From Phycomyces nitens (taxonomy: Eukaryota; Mucoromycota; Mucoromycetes; Mucorales; Phycomycetaceae), in assembly GCA_022702545.1 (NCBI GenBank), contig JAHRBC010000001.1, forward strand, positions 4,650,001-4,714,000: a stretch of DNA of 64,000 bases, given 5' to 3'. The stretch's first letter is position 1. Each line of letters opens with the position of its first letter. The notes under the pieces were generated by a model, which was not told where the DNA came from, searched no databases, and saw only the letters and a program-made list of their open reading frames with translations. This document shows positions 1 to 10,585 of the stretch, piece after piece. The position numbers were made by a program, and so were the translations under genes.

Positions 1-873
1 GGAATAGTAATGTAGATTATAAAGCAACTATGATTTAGTTTAATATTCATACAAATAGTTGCAGAATACCTAGAGACTATACCCTACCAATGGAGATTCT
101 TCTTTAGCAAGAAAACCCACTTACATTTGCGCTAAAAAAAAAGAGCGATAAATCGATATCTTTGGTTATCGAGTCAAACTAGTCCAACATTCTAACCATG
201 TAAAATAAAATGGGCATTTTGTGGTCCTTTTTTTTTTTATAAATATATGTACATATTTTTTTTGGCTTCAGTTTTATTTATGTGGCTATCATTAATAGTC
301 GTCTTGGCTTTGAAACGCGTTTTGGGTACCTCTAATTTCCTTTTGTTTAATACTTGATATTGTTTGGACTGAAGTTTTGTGTATTTCTCAAAGCAGTCGA
401 GCAATTTCAATATATATATATATATATTGCTATTCGGTATTTTATACAAAATATAATATAATCAACCTCTTTCACTCTTGCAAGAAAATGAATACATCAC
501 ATTAGATTTATTTCCTCGCACTTTTGATTGTAATTACAATTGAATTATAAATAAAAAATAGGGTTGCAGTAAAAGGCTTATAATGAGCTAGGAGAGCATG
601 AGTGTGTGTATTATTCATTTTACAAAAGAATAAGCTTTATATCTTTAAAAGATATCTAGACATTTTTCTTGAAAACAGTCATTTATCTACAATCATTTAA
701 AATAAATGCAAATGGGAATATTGCATCTCAATCGTCTTGCGAGATTTAATAGATGAATTAAACGTATTATATATTATTTGACCTTGTATCTCTATTATTC
801 ATGTTATTGCCAAAGGTTTAATGCTGCTAAACATCAAAATCATAATCCAGAGATATGAATACCCTATTACTAT
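1..873. other. AT-rich intergenic DNA, no gene seen
   Basis: No open frame here looks coding on either strand. The stretch contains a short (TA)n run at about 411-427 and several A/T homopolymers. It lies downstream of the minus-strand MYG1 gene, so its right edge should hold that gene's 3' untranslated region. Confidence 0.7.
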
Positions 874-2400
874 TTACAAGACGTTTTTTTTACTAGCTTC
901 AAATTCCTCAATTGCTTTTGAAGCCATGTTCAGTGCGTCTTGGCGCGAGTTGGCTCCACCGATAAATCTAAATTATCAACCAAATGTTAACTGAAAACGA
1001 ATCGCATGGGACATTGTTATCTAAAAGCCTACCCAGCAGCATGTACAAAACTAGCACCTGGTATGCCTGATACTTCTCGAAGTTCTTCTTTCCCAAGACC
1101 TCTCCAGCTACAAATAAATATTATGTTTAGAGTGGCTTTTGAGAATATGTGCTTGCAGTATTATTTTTTTCTTTACCTTTGAGGCAACGACCACTTGTTC
1201 TTAAACCGCAATCCAGGTTTTCCAACGCTTTGTACCATCCACATCCCATCGTTTGTTTGAGAGATAACGTAGAGTACTTCTGTAGCCGAATCACCTTCAC
1301 ATTCCGTCAAATGATTTTTCCATGGACAAGATTTTTCCAATACAACTACTCTGCCAGATGGGTGGGCTTCCATCCTGTTTTTGTAGGCATTTTGGACTAT
1401 TTCGCGTGCTGGAAGCCAACTGTCTATAAGGGATCTAACTGATTGTTTGAATTCTTTTCCAGCTAAACTTGAGGCCTCTTCAAACCGTTCCTGAATTACA
1501 AGCAATGTTAACTATGGATCTATCCAACCACACCTTCTTACATTCACTATTTCAGAGTCATTTGGCTCGTTCCAAGCAGGGTGAAGTCTACTGATTCGTG
1601 TGCCAAGATCTGTAGAATCGGTATAACGAGGAGATTCTTCTGTTTCGAAAGGCATAATTCCATTGTCCTTTGCGTCCAAGGATTTGATAAAACTCTTTGG
1701 ATTCAACAATAGTTGTACTCGTGAGTATCTTTATCAAATTTATCTATCACTGCAACCTACAGAATATATCTTGTTGTAGATCTCTGTCACTGTAGGATGG
1801 TCTTGGGATAAATTTAATTCTCTAGCCAGGATCTCCTGTCCAAAGTGTCTAGATATTCGAGTCTGAATAGGCTTGTCTTTGCAATTAAACTTTAGAGCTT
1901 ACTTGTAAATCAAACCAGCCGAGCTTAGTTTGATTTGGTTATTGGAGTTGAATATTTCCTCAAATCCTTTCTGTTTGCCATTTTCAATAAGCTTACTGGA
2001 ATTTATTATTTCATGACTGCGATTAATGTGCCTACCTGGTGGTGGTCAAACAAGTTTCTTTGAGGATCATAGATCTGGCCAACATCGACAATGACATTGC
2101 ATGTAGCCAGCACCTTGGGATCACGAGAACGTACTACATCTCCATCCTTGAATGCCTTTGTCTGACGGAGAAGATAAACAGCCAAGGCCTCATCGCTAGA
2201 TGCCCGTTAGAATCTATCTTGTTCAAATCGCATCTTACCAATGAAAGAATCCATCATGAGTTCCTATCTAAATTCAAGATATTTCTAGTTTATACTGCTT
2301 GTAAAAACCTCCCCAAAAATCACCGTACCTTTGGCCGCTGTGCCTGAAATAATGAACTTAATCCTATTTTACCAAGACGGATATTTTTCAAAAACGACAT
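874..2400 (-). CDS. MYG1: MYG1 family exonuclease, probably mitochondrial
   Basis: Spliced minus-strand gene of the MYG1/UPF0160 family, DHH-related 3'-5' RNA exonucleases that act in mitochondria and nucleus in animals (family knowledge). Exon 1 (2400-2329) encodes 24 residues rich in K/R/S and hydrophobics without acids (MSFLKNIRLGKIGLSSLFQA), which fits a mitochondrial presequence. The family core follows: IGTHDGFFHCDEALA across a splice at about 2239, then VVRSRDPKVLATCNVIVDVGQIYDP and the DHHQ motif near 2040. Further exons carry DAKDNGI (about 1670), the WMVQSVG/LPQRWRGL block (1180-1260), and the C-terminal GIPGASFVHAAGFIGG and NSRQDALNMASKAIEEF block ending at a TAA at 874-876. Introns are about 45-60 nt. 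The start is the first ATG in frame with the presequence. Family assignment is firm; exact junctions in 1720-2030 are less so. Confidence 0.88.
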
Positions 2401-4780
2401 GGTTGCTGTTGGAAACGTTTGAATACATGTTTTTTTGACTGTCAGAGAACAATGTAAATTTCAACTCCGTAAGTCTTTACCATTATAATCAATTCTCAAC
2501 AATTTGACAGATCAAGTGTATTATACTTTGGATTGTACTAATATTTATGAATATTCCTGATCACAGACCATGGTTTTAAGCCACATAACCATAGAAATCA
2601 ATTAGTAGAAAGACCCAACTATACATATCTATATAGATTTGTTGGTAAATCCAACCATTCAATATTTGAACGTTAATCTTAATACTCTTTTATAAGTCCT
2701 ATATCATTTCTTCAAAACCTCCTTCTATGTGTTGTGCTGTGTTGGGGATAAAAAGGGAAAATAAAGTATAGACTGTCCGTAGAGAAGTATTTCATTTCTT
2801 TTAAATAAAATTGTTCGTGTGAAATTAATGACATCCGGGATTTTCTTGCACATAATACAGCTCGCAGTTCTTTAATAAAAACTAATTGTTTTTAATAGGC
2901 TCTTTATATAATATCCATCTTGCTTCATCTCTAGAGTTCATCTAGAATAATAATACTATTATTATTATTTTTAAAAAAAAACTTTATATTTTCAATCATG
3001 ATCCCTAAAGAATACTTTAAACTGTCCAGCAGAGCCATTGCCCTAGAATAGAATACTGACCAAGTATTATTTCCCCGTATTTATGGACAATTAGGTAATA
3101 TATTAAATATTACAAGCGTACAAAAGTGTGACTAATGTATTATGTAAACCGGAAAGGATTCGAAATAGTCGCGCCAGTATTACCCAGTTGGCGTATCAAA
3201 TGATTTTGATGGTAGTCTGGTACAATAGTGACCAGTCATCTTTCCACTTAACATCATCTTTCTATTTGCCCATAGTTTTCCTTACCGCAATATACATAAT
3301 TGCCTGTGTTAATGTGGGAACAACGGAAAATCAAATTAAATACAGGGTCGAATGAACTGTCCTTGGCGATTGGAACACAAACACTTTTTCTTAATTTTCA
3401 CGTTATTACATTCATTTGTGCCACGATCAAGAGAGTCATAATGTATAGACCCATATAAAAACACCTTTATCTGATAATTTCAGAATTAATATGGGTTGGA
3501 CAGGGAACGCTATGTTGGTTTTCTAGCTACACAAATCTCATAGACTGGTGCATGGTCCCTAGAGTTTCTGGTGCCGATATTATTTTGAAAATGACAGTTT
3601 AGATTAGAGATAAATCAGAGTCCAATACTCTGGGGATCCCAAGAAGAAGGCACTTGAGTCCCTTCTCATATGTAGCATTCCAAATCTTAAGCTGGTGGGT
3701 CTGTGAAAATAACCTTATTCATTATACCGCCCAAATACAAGACTCCAAAACCCAAAATAATAATAATAGGACGATGTCTGGTTGGAGCAATGGTGGGTCG
3801 GATTCATGCGTTTAGTTGATGATGCTTTTTGATGTATTTGCCATTGTTGTACATGAGAACTGTGTATCAATGGCAAAAATATTTCCCAGGGCATATTTTA
3901 ATGTAGAAAATACCCCGAGAACCCCACAAACAAAGGATTATGAGTAAAGAGTCTCTAGGTAATAAATGAGTTTTAATCGAAAGGTTTTCTCCAAACTTCA
4001 CCACACCATCTAGAGTCCACATAAAGGGGCTAAAATACAAGCACAAGAAATAGTACATACCATATTAAAGTTTATACACTGTCAATATTTTATCTGTACA
4101 TGAGAAATAATTCGCATAGAAACACGCAGTAAAAAGTTGGAAGAGCTGGAAATCTCGAGATATTCAATATTTACCAGAAGATATTGACAAATGAAAAGGT
4201 GGGGTATAAAACGGAATGCTGTATACCAATTGGATCTGAATTATTATCAGGGTGGTTATTGTGGGAAAGCATTGTACAAATGAAAAAGGCGGATTATAGT
4301 ACCTTATTGAGAGATAAGATTAAATTCGTATCAAAGAATATTTAGTTTATGATCAGTTTTGTACAAAAAAGGCTTTTTGACCAAATATGCCGATATCAGA
4401 GACTGGATTTATTCGGTACGTTCTGTCTGTATTCTTGCCCTTACAAGTCGGGATATCTCAGGACTTCTTTAGATATGCGTATTTGTACACACCAAAACGA
4501 AATCCCAGTCTAGCTGGTAAAGTGCTATTTTTACTTTTATCAACTAGCTTTATCTCTTCTTGGAAGGCACCAATCTCACGCACTACTTACAAGGTGTATT
4601 CAATTCAAATACAGTATTCATTTATCGAAGCTCACACAAAGGCTGGAAAGCTTGTTCTCTCTATATATTTTTTTTTAAAAAATTAAACTAAACTGGAAAT
4701 TCATTTTTGAATAAATAGGAGGGGGGTTTCCCATTAAAGTGGACCTTCACCCACAATATTTACCTCAACTGTCTCTTATA
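2401..4780. other. Intergenic region, no supported gene
   Basis: About 2.4 kb between MYG1 (-) and the beta-glucosidase (+), so it should contain two divergent promoters. The longest open frame (4387-4686, 99 codons from an ATG) shows no family resemblance and sits in the presumed beta-glucosidase upstream region. A GGGGGG run with pyrimidines lies at 4720-4733, about 50 nt before the chosen ATG. I see no RNA gene or repeat of note. Confidence 0.6.
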
Positions 4781-7573
4781 ATGGTTCGGTTCTTGTCTTT
4801 GTCCAGCTCAGCCTTGATCCTTCTAGTTGCATGCACAGCTCCTGCTCAAGCCAAATCTGATGTCGATCTTCTAACCTGGGATGCTGCCTATGTCAAGGCA
4901 AACAAGCTCGTTGGCCAAATGTCACTCAAGCAGAAAGTAGATCTTACTACTGGTGTCGGATGGGGAGTTGGTGCTTGCGTCGGCAACACCTACCCTGTTA
5001 CCAACCCTGATTTCCCTGCCCTTTGTCTACAAGATGCACCTCTTGGAGTTCGTGGTGTAGCCAACACTACCTCTGGTGTTTCTGGCATCAATGCCGCCGC
5101 CTCATTCGACAAAAAGGCAATCCGTGAACGTGGTGTATACATGGGCAAGGAGTTCCGTGGAAAGGGTATCCATGTCCAGCTTGGCCCAGCCATGAACATG
5201 ATGCGCAACCCCAAAGGTGGTCGTGGATGGGAATCTTTTGGTGAAGACCCATTCCTTTCCGGTGTCGCTTCTTCTGAGACCATTTATGGTATTCAGAGCC
5301 AGGGTGTTGTAAGTCAACATTTATACAATAAATACTTTCTTGATTCTAAATATTGTCTTATAAACTAGATTGCCACCGCAAAGCATTATATTGCCAACGA
5401 TCAGGAACTCAACAGAAAACTTGTAAGCTACTTTATGAAAATACCCTCTAGAAAAATACTCATCTCATTGTTATCTATCCAGGGTTCATCTGATGTCGAT
5501 GACAGAACATTACACGAAGTCTATCTTTGGCCATTTGCCCGCAGTATCGAAGCTGATGTTGGGTCCGTTATGTGCTCATACAATAAGCTCAACGGTACCT
5601 ATGCCTGTGAGAACGACGTAGCTCTCAACAAGGTCCTGAAAGAAGAACTTGGCTTCCGCGGGTTTGTCCAGAGTGATTGGTCCGGAACTCACTCTACTGA
5701 GAGTGCAACAAATGGTCTGGATATGACTATGCCAGGTACGTTAGTCAGCATTAGATAGTATATAAGAGCACAAGAAATATTAACCACGCCATCATAATCT
5801 AGGCGACATTGAATTTAATTCTGGAGACTCGTACTTTGGAAAAAACCTAACAGATGCCGTTGCATCTGGCGTTGTAAACGAAGAACGTGTATGTGCTTAT
5901 TGTCTTGAATGTTTTTTTTTATAATATTTTACTCAAGGATTCATCTGTTTACAGGTTACTGACATGGCTCTTCGTATTGCCGCTGCTTGGTACAAGGTAC
6001 AAAATAATCATAATATACAAAAAAACGATATACATATGTACTCACCAGAATATCAATAACATTTGAAACTTACAGCACCGTCAAGACAAGGTTGGTCCAT
6101 ATTGCTGTGAAACTGTTAATATGTTACTAATCCATGTAAAATACATAGAACTTCCCCAAGGTCTCCTTTGATTTCTTCCGTCCAGAACTTACCAAGTTTG
6201 TCGACGTTCAGGCCAACCATCGCATTCTCGTTCGTGAGATGGGAGCTGCCTCTACTGTCGTTCTCAGTAACAAAGACAACATCCTCCCACTAAAGGCCAC
6301 AAAATCAATTGCCATCATCGGCAGTGATGCTGGACCCAACCCTTTGTAAATACCAACAATATTATTACAGCCAATTTTACTAACTATTCTGTACTTTCTT
6401 AGGGGTAGCTGTACTGATCATGGCTGCAGTGAAGGTACTCTTGCTCAAGGATGGGGTTCTGGAACCGCCGTCTACCCTTACTTGATAACTGTGAGTAATC
6501 TTGTACTTTTATTGGGAATATTGTGTATTTACAAGTGTTACAAAAATCTAGCCTTTGGATGGAATTTCTAGCCGTGCTGGAAAGAAAGTCAAGGTTGTCT
6601 CTAGTCTTGATGACTGGGACCTTACCAAGGCTGCCGAAACTGCTAAAGATGCCGATATTGCATTTGTATTCTCCCAGGCTGATTCTGGAGAGGAGTACAT
6701 TGATGTCGATGGCAACGTTGGTGATCGCAAGAACATGACCCTGTGGCACAATGGTGACAATTTGGTAAGTCTCATCCTGCTCTTTGGGTTGCAAAAATCA
6801 CTGACATTTTCCTTGTACGTTATAGATCAAGGCCGTTGCTGACGCTAACAAGAACACCATTGTTATTATTCACTCTGTTGGTTCTGTACTTATGCCATGG
6901 ATCAACCATCCCAACATCAAGGCCGTAGTCTGGCCTGGTCTTCCTGGTCAAGAGTCTGGTAACTCCTTGGCCGATGTCTTATTTGGTGATGTGAACCCCT
7001 CTGGTCGTCTCCCTTATACTATTGCCAAGGAAGAGGCCGACTACCCTGTCCCAATCGATCCCAGCCTTAATGTAATTAATTGGAGCACACAATCAAGACA
7101 GGTATACTTACTTGCATTCATTATAGGTTGAATACGTTGAAAAGCTCGCTATTGGACATCGCTGGTTTGATGAAAAGAACATTGACCCTCTTTTCGAGTT
7201 TGGCTTTGGACTTTCCTACACCGAGTTCAAGTACAGCGGCCTTTCTCTCAAGGTTTCCAATAAGAAGAAGGGATTGAATGTCAAGGCTTCATTGTCTGTC
7301 CGCAACACTGGCAAAGTTGATGGTGCCGAGGTTGTCCAGGCCTACATTGAGTTCCCCAAATCTGCTAACGAGCCCCCAAAGATTCTTCGTGGCTTTGAAA
7401 AGGTCTTTATCAAGAAAAACAAGTCCACCAAGATTGATTTTGAATTTACCAAGACCGAGCTTAGCATCTGGGATGTTGTCAGCCAAACCTGGGTTGTTCC
7501 TAGCGGAAAATTCACTCTGCACGTTGGTGCCAGTAGCCGCGATATTCGCCAGACTGCTACCTTTGCGCTCTAA
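4781..7573 (+). CDS. Secreted beta-glucosidase, glycoside hydrolase family 3
   Basis: Eleven-exon gene; my splicing gives about 722 residues (exons 4781-5308, 5369-5422, 5483-5735, 5803-5888, 5955-5996, 6076-6090, 6149-6345, 6403-6490, 6552-6764, 6826-7071, 7127-7573). The N-terminus is a signal peptide ([20 protein letters not shown], likely cut after AQA). GH3-N motifs: [57 protein letters not shown] and the nucleophile Asp in QSDWSGTHS (codon 5675-5677). GH3-C follows, with the likely acid/base Glu in [12 protein letters not shown] fibronectin-III-like domain closes the protein ([11 protein letters not shown], then [12 protein letters not shown] and [11 protein letters not shown]). It should release glucose from cellobiose and beta-glucans outside the cell. 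The ATG at 4781 is chosen because it begins the signal peptide. Exon 6 is only 15 nt. Family is certain; substrate is inferred. Confidence 0.93.
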
Positions 7574-8124
7574 GTTTCTTTAGGCAGCTATTTAATTATT
7601 TAATTTATTGTTCTTTGTAAGCAGAACACTGGAAGGTGGCACATTATTGGTTTGTCATATTTTAATAAATACTCTATAAAACATTTGATGGTTTATTTGC
7701 CAATTGAACATGAATATATCCAACCTATTATTCGTGTATGCCAAGCTGCTTTTAATCTCATGCTCTATCCAGGAAGCCTCATCTTAACTGCTGTTTTATA
7801 TGGCTATTGTGTTTGGTCTGTAGTCCTTATAAAGAGAACATTGACTATATCAAATGTGGGACGGGTATATTGGACCATTGAGGGCATGTTTATACTATGA
7901 CCATGGTCCACAGTTATCTATCAATGACTACAGCTATATCTTAAAGTCATCCTGCCGTAAAACAGATGAAAATATATGTACATACGCTTTGATTTATGTA
8001 AATTTTCATAGAGAACAAAGAAGAAGAAGAAGAAGAAGAAAAGATACAAGTCTCGAGAAAAAAAGGTGGACAGATGAGGATTAAGAGCATAATATTATAG
8101 CTCAAAGATACACTAAGCCTCTGT
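7574..8124. other. Convergent intergenic region with (AAG)n tract
   Basis: Lies between the 3' ends of the beta-glucosidase (+) and the J-protein gene (-). Short open frames of about 80 codons look like chance. A purine (AAG)n microsatellite sits at about 8017-8041. It should hold both 3' untranslated regions. Confidence 0.6.
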
Positions 8125-9246
8125 TTATGCAAGAAGCTTCTTGATACCTTCTTTCTGTTCTGGTGTCAGACGAGTGGGGAACTTGACATCGTACTTGATA
8201 ATAAGATCACCCTTGGCACCAGTCTTTGAATTCGGCATACCCTCTCCATGAACGCGGGATTCTTGTCCTGGGTGAACCACGGAGTTGGAGTTGTTTACCC
8301 CAAGCGTACGGCCGTCTAGTGTCTTGATGTGCTTTGAGAATCCCGCCAGTGCTTCAGCAAGAGTCAATTGAATAGTGATGTGTAATGAATCACCTTCACG
8401 AGTATAGGTCGGATGAGGCTTCTCTTCGACAACAAATTCAATGTCTTGCTGTTGACCGTTTGGAAGCTCATCACCTTCGTTAGGGAATCGAATCTTTGTT
8501 CCTGCCTTCCAGCCAGGCTTAACATTGACCGTCAGGATCTTCTCGGCTGTGACATATTTTCCACTCGCTCCATCTCTTAATTTGCGCGTAACTTTGAGAC
8601 GCTTGGTTGTTCCCTTGTAGAGATCTTCTAGTGAGATGGGCAAGATACGCTTGATTGCCGGGGGTTTAGCGGAACTTTGCCGCTGTTTGAACCGTTGGCC
8701 TCCACCACCGGGTCTTCCTCCACCAAATGAAAAACCTCCGGGAGCTCCACCAAAGGATTCAAATTCGTCGCCTCCCATACCGCCGCCACCTCCACCACCT
8801 CCAAAGGATGCAAAGAAGTGCTTAAAGATATCGTCGGCATCAGAGGGATGGAATCCACCACCGCCACCAGGACCACCGGTTGTGAAAGTGTAAGTGCCAC
8901 CGCCGCCACCTGGGAAGCCAAATCCTCCACCAGCCCCACCTGGGAATCCTCCAGCACCACCAGGAGGAGGAGGACCAGCCTTGAGACCTTCTTCACCATA
9001 CTGGTCGTAAATTGCACGCTTATCCTTGTCACTGAGTACTTCAAATGCTTCACCGATCTCTTGGAATTTGGATTTAGCCACATCCATCTTGTCCTTGTTT
9101 CGGTCAGGATGCCATTTGAGTGCTAAGAGAGTAAGTTGGGGAAACTATTGGTGTAGAGACCTACCTTGCTTGCGATAAGCCTTTTTGATTTCGTCTTCAG
9201 TGGCAGTCTTGGGAACACCAAGGATTGAGTAGTAGTCTTTACCCAT
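8125..9246 (-). CDS. SIS1: Class B J-domain co-chaperone, SIS1/DNAJB1-like
   Basis: Two exons (9246-9165 and 9122-8125) joined by a 42-nt intron give about 359 residues, close to yeast Sis1. The J domain starts [20 protein letters not shown]; the HPD motif spans the region just after the splice (ALKWHPDRN). A long Gly/Phe region follows ([12 protein letters not shown], repeated GGGG and [12 protein letters not shown]), then the two C-terminal peptide-binding domains ([15 protein letters not shown] [51 protein letters not shown]). No zinc-finger CxxCxGxG repeats are present, which makes it class B rather than class A. It should stimulate cytosolic/nuclear Hsp70 in folding, disaggregation and proteasomal delivery. 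The start is the ATG beginning the J domain. There is no EEVD-like tail of its own; the protein ends KKLLA. Confidence 0.95.
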
Positions 9247-9562
9247 AATCTGTATTGATTTATGTAAAAGAAAGAAGTGACGATAGAGATCTGAAAAACT
9301 CGAGGGAATTTCAATCCCCCGGTTCCACACACAATGCAGCCAAAAATTACTGATTGATTGAAAGGTTGAATTTACACGTCACTCAGCTCCCGATCATATC
9401 ATGGCTTGTCTATGACGATATGCTATAAAGCTAATGCCGATTGTTATCTTCATATATGCAAGGCCCACAGAATATAATTACACACACACACACATAAATG
9501 TTTAATAATGAACATTTCAGTAAAAGACTGTTTTTTATTGCACAGTAAAATATATTGGTTAT
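9247..9562. other. Promoter region of the J-protein gene and 3' end of RPS23
   Basis: About 316 nt between two minus-strand genes. It holds a (CA)n run at 9481-9494 and one TGACGTG-type half-site (acgtcac, about 9376-9382). I looked for heat-shock elements (nGAAnnTTCn arrays) and saw no convincing one. Confidence 0.4.
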
Positions 9563-10376
9563 TTATGATCTGGGCTTCTCCTTCTTCTCCTTGTAGAGAG
9601 CGAGGAGGGAAACACCAGCAACCTTGACGACCTTGAAACGGACACCAGGAATATCACCAATAGCGCGACCCTTGCGACCGAAACCGGCAATCAAGACCTC
9701 GTCGTTCTCATCGACAAAGTTCAAACAACCATCATTGGGAACGAAAGCAGTGACCTTCTTGCCGTTCTTGATCAACTGGACACGGACACACTTACGAATG
9801 GCAGAGTTAGGCTGCTTGGCCTCAACACCACTGCGGATAATATTAGAACTTGGGTCAACAGAATATGGGGTTAAGCTTACATCTTTTCAAGGACGATACC
9901 CTTGGCGTGGGAAGCACCACCGAAGGGGTTGGAGCGGAAAGCAGTTCCAAGAGCTCTCTTCTTGTACTGCTTATCGGCCCAGCGTTGTTCGCGGCGGTGG
10001 TTGCGAAGCTTACGAGCAGCGTTCAATCCTCTCGGTTGTCCCTTACCTAATTAAATGGTTGGTTAATCATTGTGCCTTGATGATTGGGTGTTGTGGTGGA
10101 TGGACAGGGGCATGGGGCACATATCCACAGCGTAAAGCATTGTTGCCGTGATGTTTATGCTTGTTCAATACTGTAAGAATGAATGCGATGGGTGTACTGG
10201 CAGCCCAAGAGTATCGTCGAGCTTTCTCTCTCTTTTTTGTATAAATATTATCGCCTGCTGCCATCCATCCATCCATCTATCCATCCATCTATCTATCATC
10301 TATCTAGATATCCACATCTTCTCTATGCTACAGAAGACAGCATGGGATAGGCCATTTTAGGAATCAACTTACCCAT
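9563..10376 (-). CDS. RPS23: 40S ribosomal protein uS12 (S23)
   Basis: Three exons (10376-10373, 10046-9881, 9830-9563) give 145 residues, the family length. Exon 1 is only ATG plus one base, separated by a 326-nt intron, a layout common in ribosomal-protein genes. The protein reads [20 protein letters not shown], then [35 protein letters not shown] and the decoding-centre loop around [20 protein letters not shown], ending KEKKEKPRS. uS12 sits at the decoding centre of the small subunit and contributes to tRNA selection accuracy; the PNSA loop carries the proline hydroxylated in other eukaryotes. The start is fixed by the conserved MGKG sequence. It is a single-copy core gene between SIS1 and glutamyl-tRNA synthetase on the same strand. 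Confidence 0.96.
10047..10372 (-). other. Long 5' intron of RPS23 with TCCA/TCTA tetranucleotide repeat
   Basis: At 326 nt this intron is five to seven times longer than most others in the window. It begins GTAAGT and ends TTAATTAG. A (TCCA)n/(TCTA)n microsatellite lies at about 10258-10308. Such introns often host snoRNAs, but I found no clear C/D box pair (RTGATGA with CTGA) or H/ACA structure by eye. Confidence 0.7.
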
Positions 10377-10585
10377 GATGTTAAGTCTTTTTTTGTAGAA
10401 GAAGGTGCTTACGGTTCACGACTCAAGACCAGTATTAAGCCCTCCGAGGTATGGCAAGTCACAATTTACATCCTCCCATTTGGAGAACACTGGTTTAAAT
10501 GGCCGATGCTATTTTTTCTTTGGATATTTTATTTGTATAGTTGATACAAAATAAAGCTTTTATTTTACAGTTTTTTTGTTTTATT

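Noticed and set aside
4739..4780. Longer N-terminus for the beta-glucosidase
   Set aside because: It would need a GTG start, and the ATG at 4781 begins a clean signal peptide.
7102..7126. A 25-nt intron in the beta-glucosidase
   Set aside because: A donor at 7072 gives a normal 55-nt intron and the better family match DPSLN joined to [14 protein letters not shown].
9247..9400. Heat-shock elements upstream of the SIS1-type gene
   Set aside because: Only isolated GAA/TTC triplets with wrong spacing were found.
10047..10372. snoRNA in the long RPS23 intron
   Set aside because: No convincing C/D boxes or H/ACA folding seen by eye. A covariance-model search would decide.
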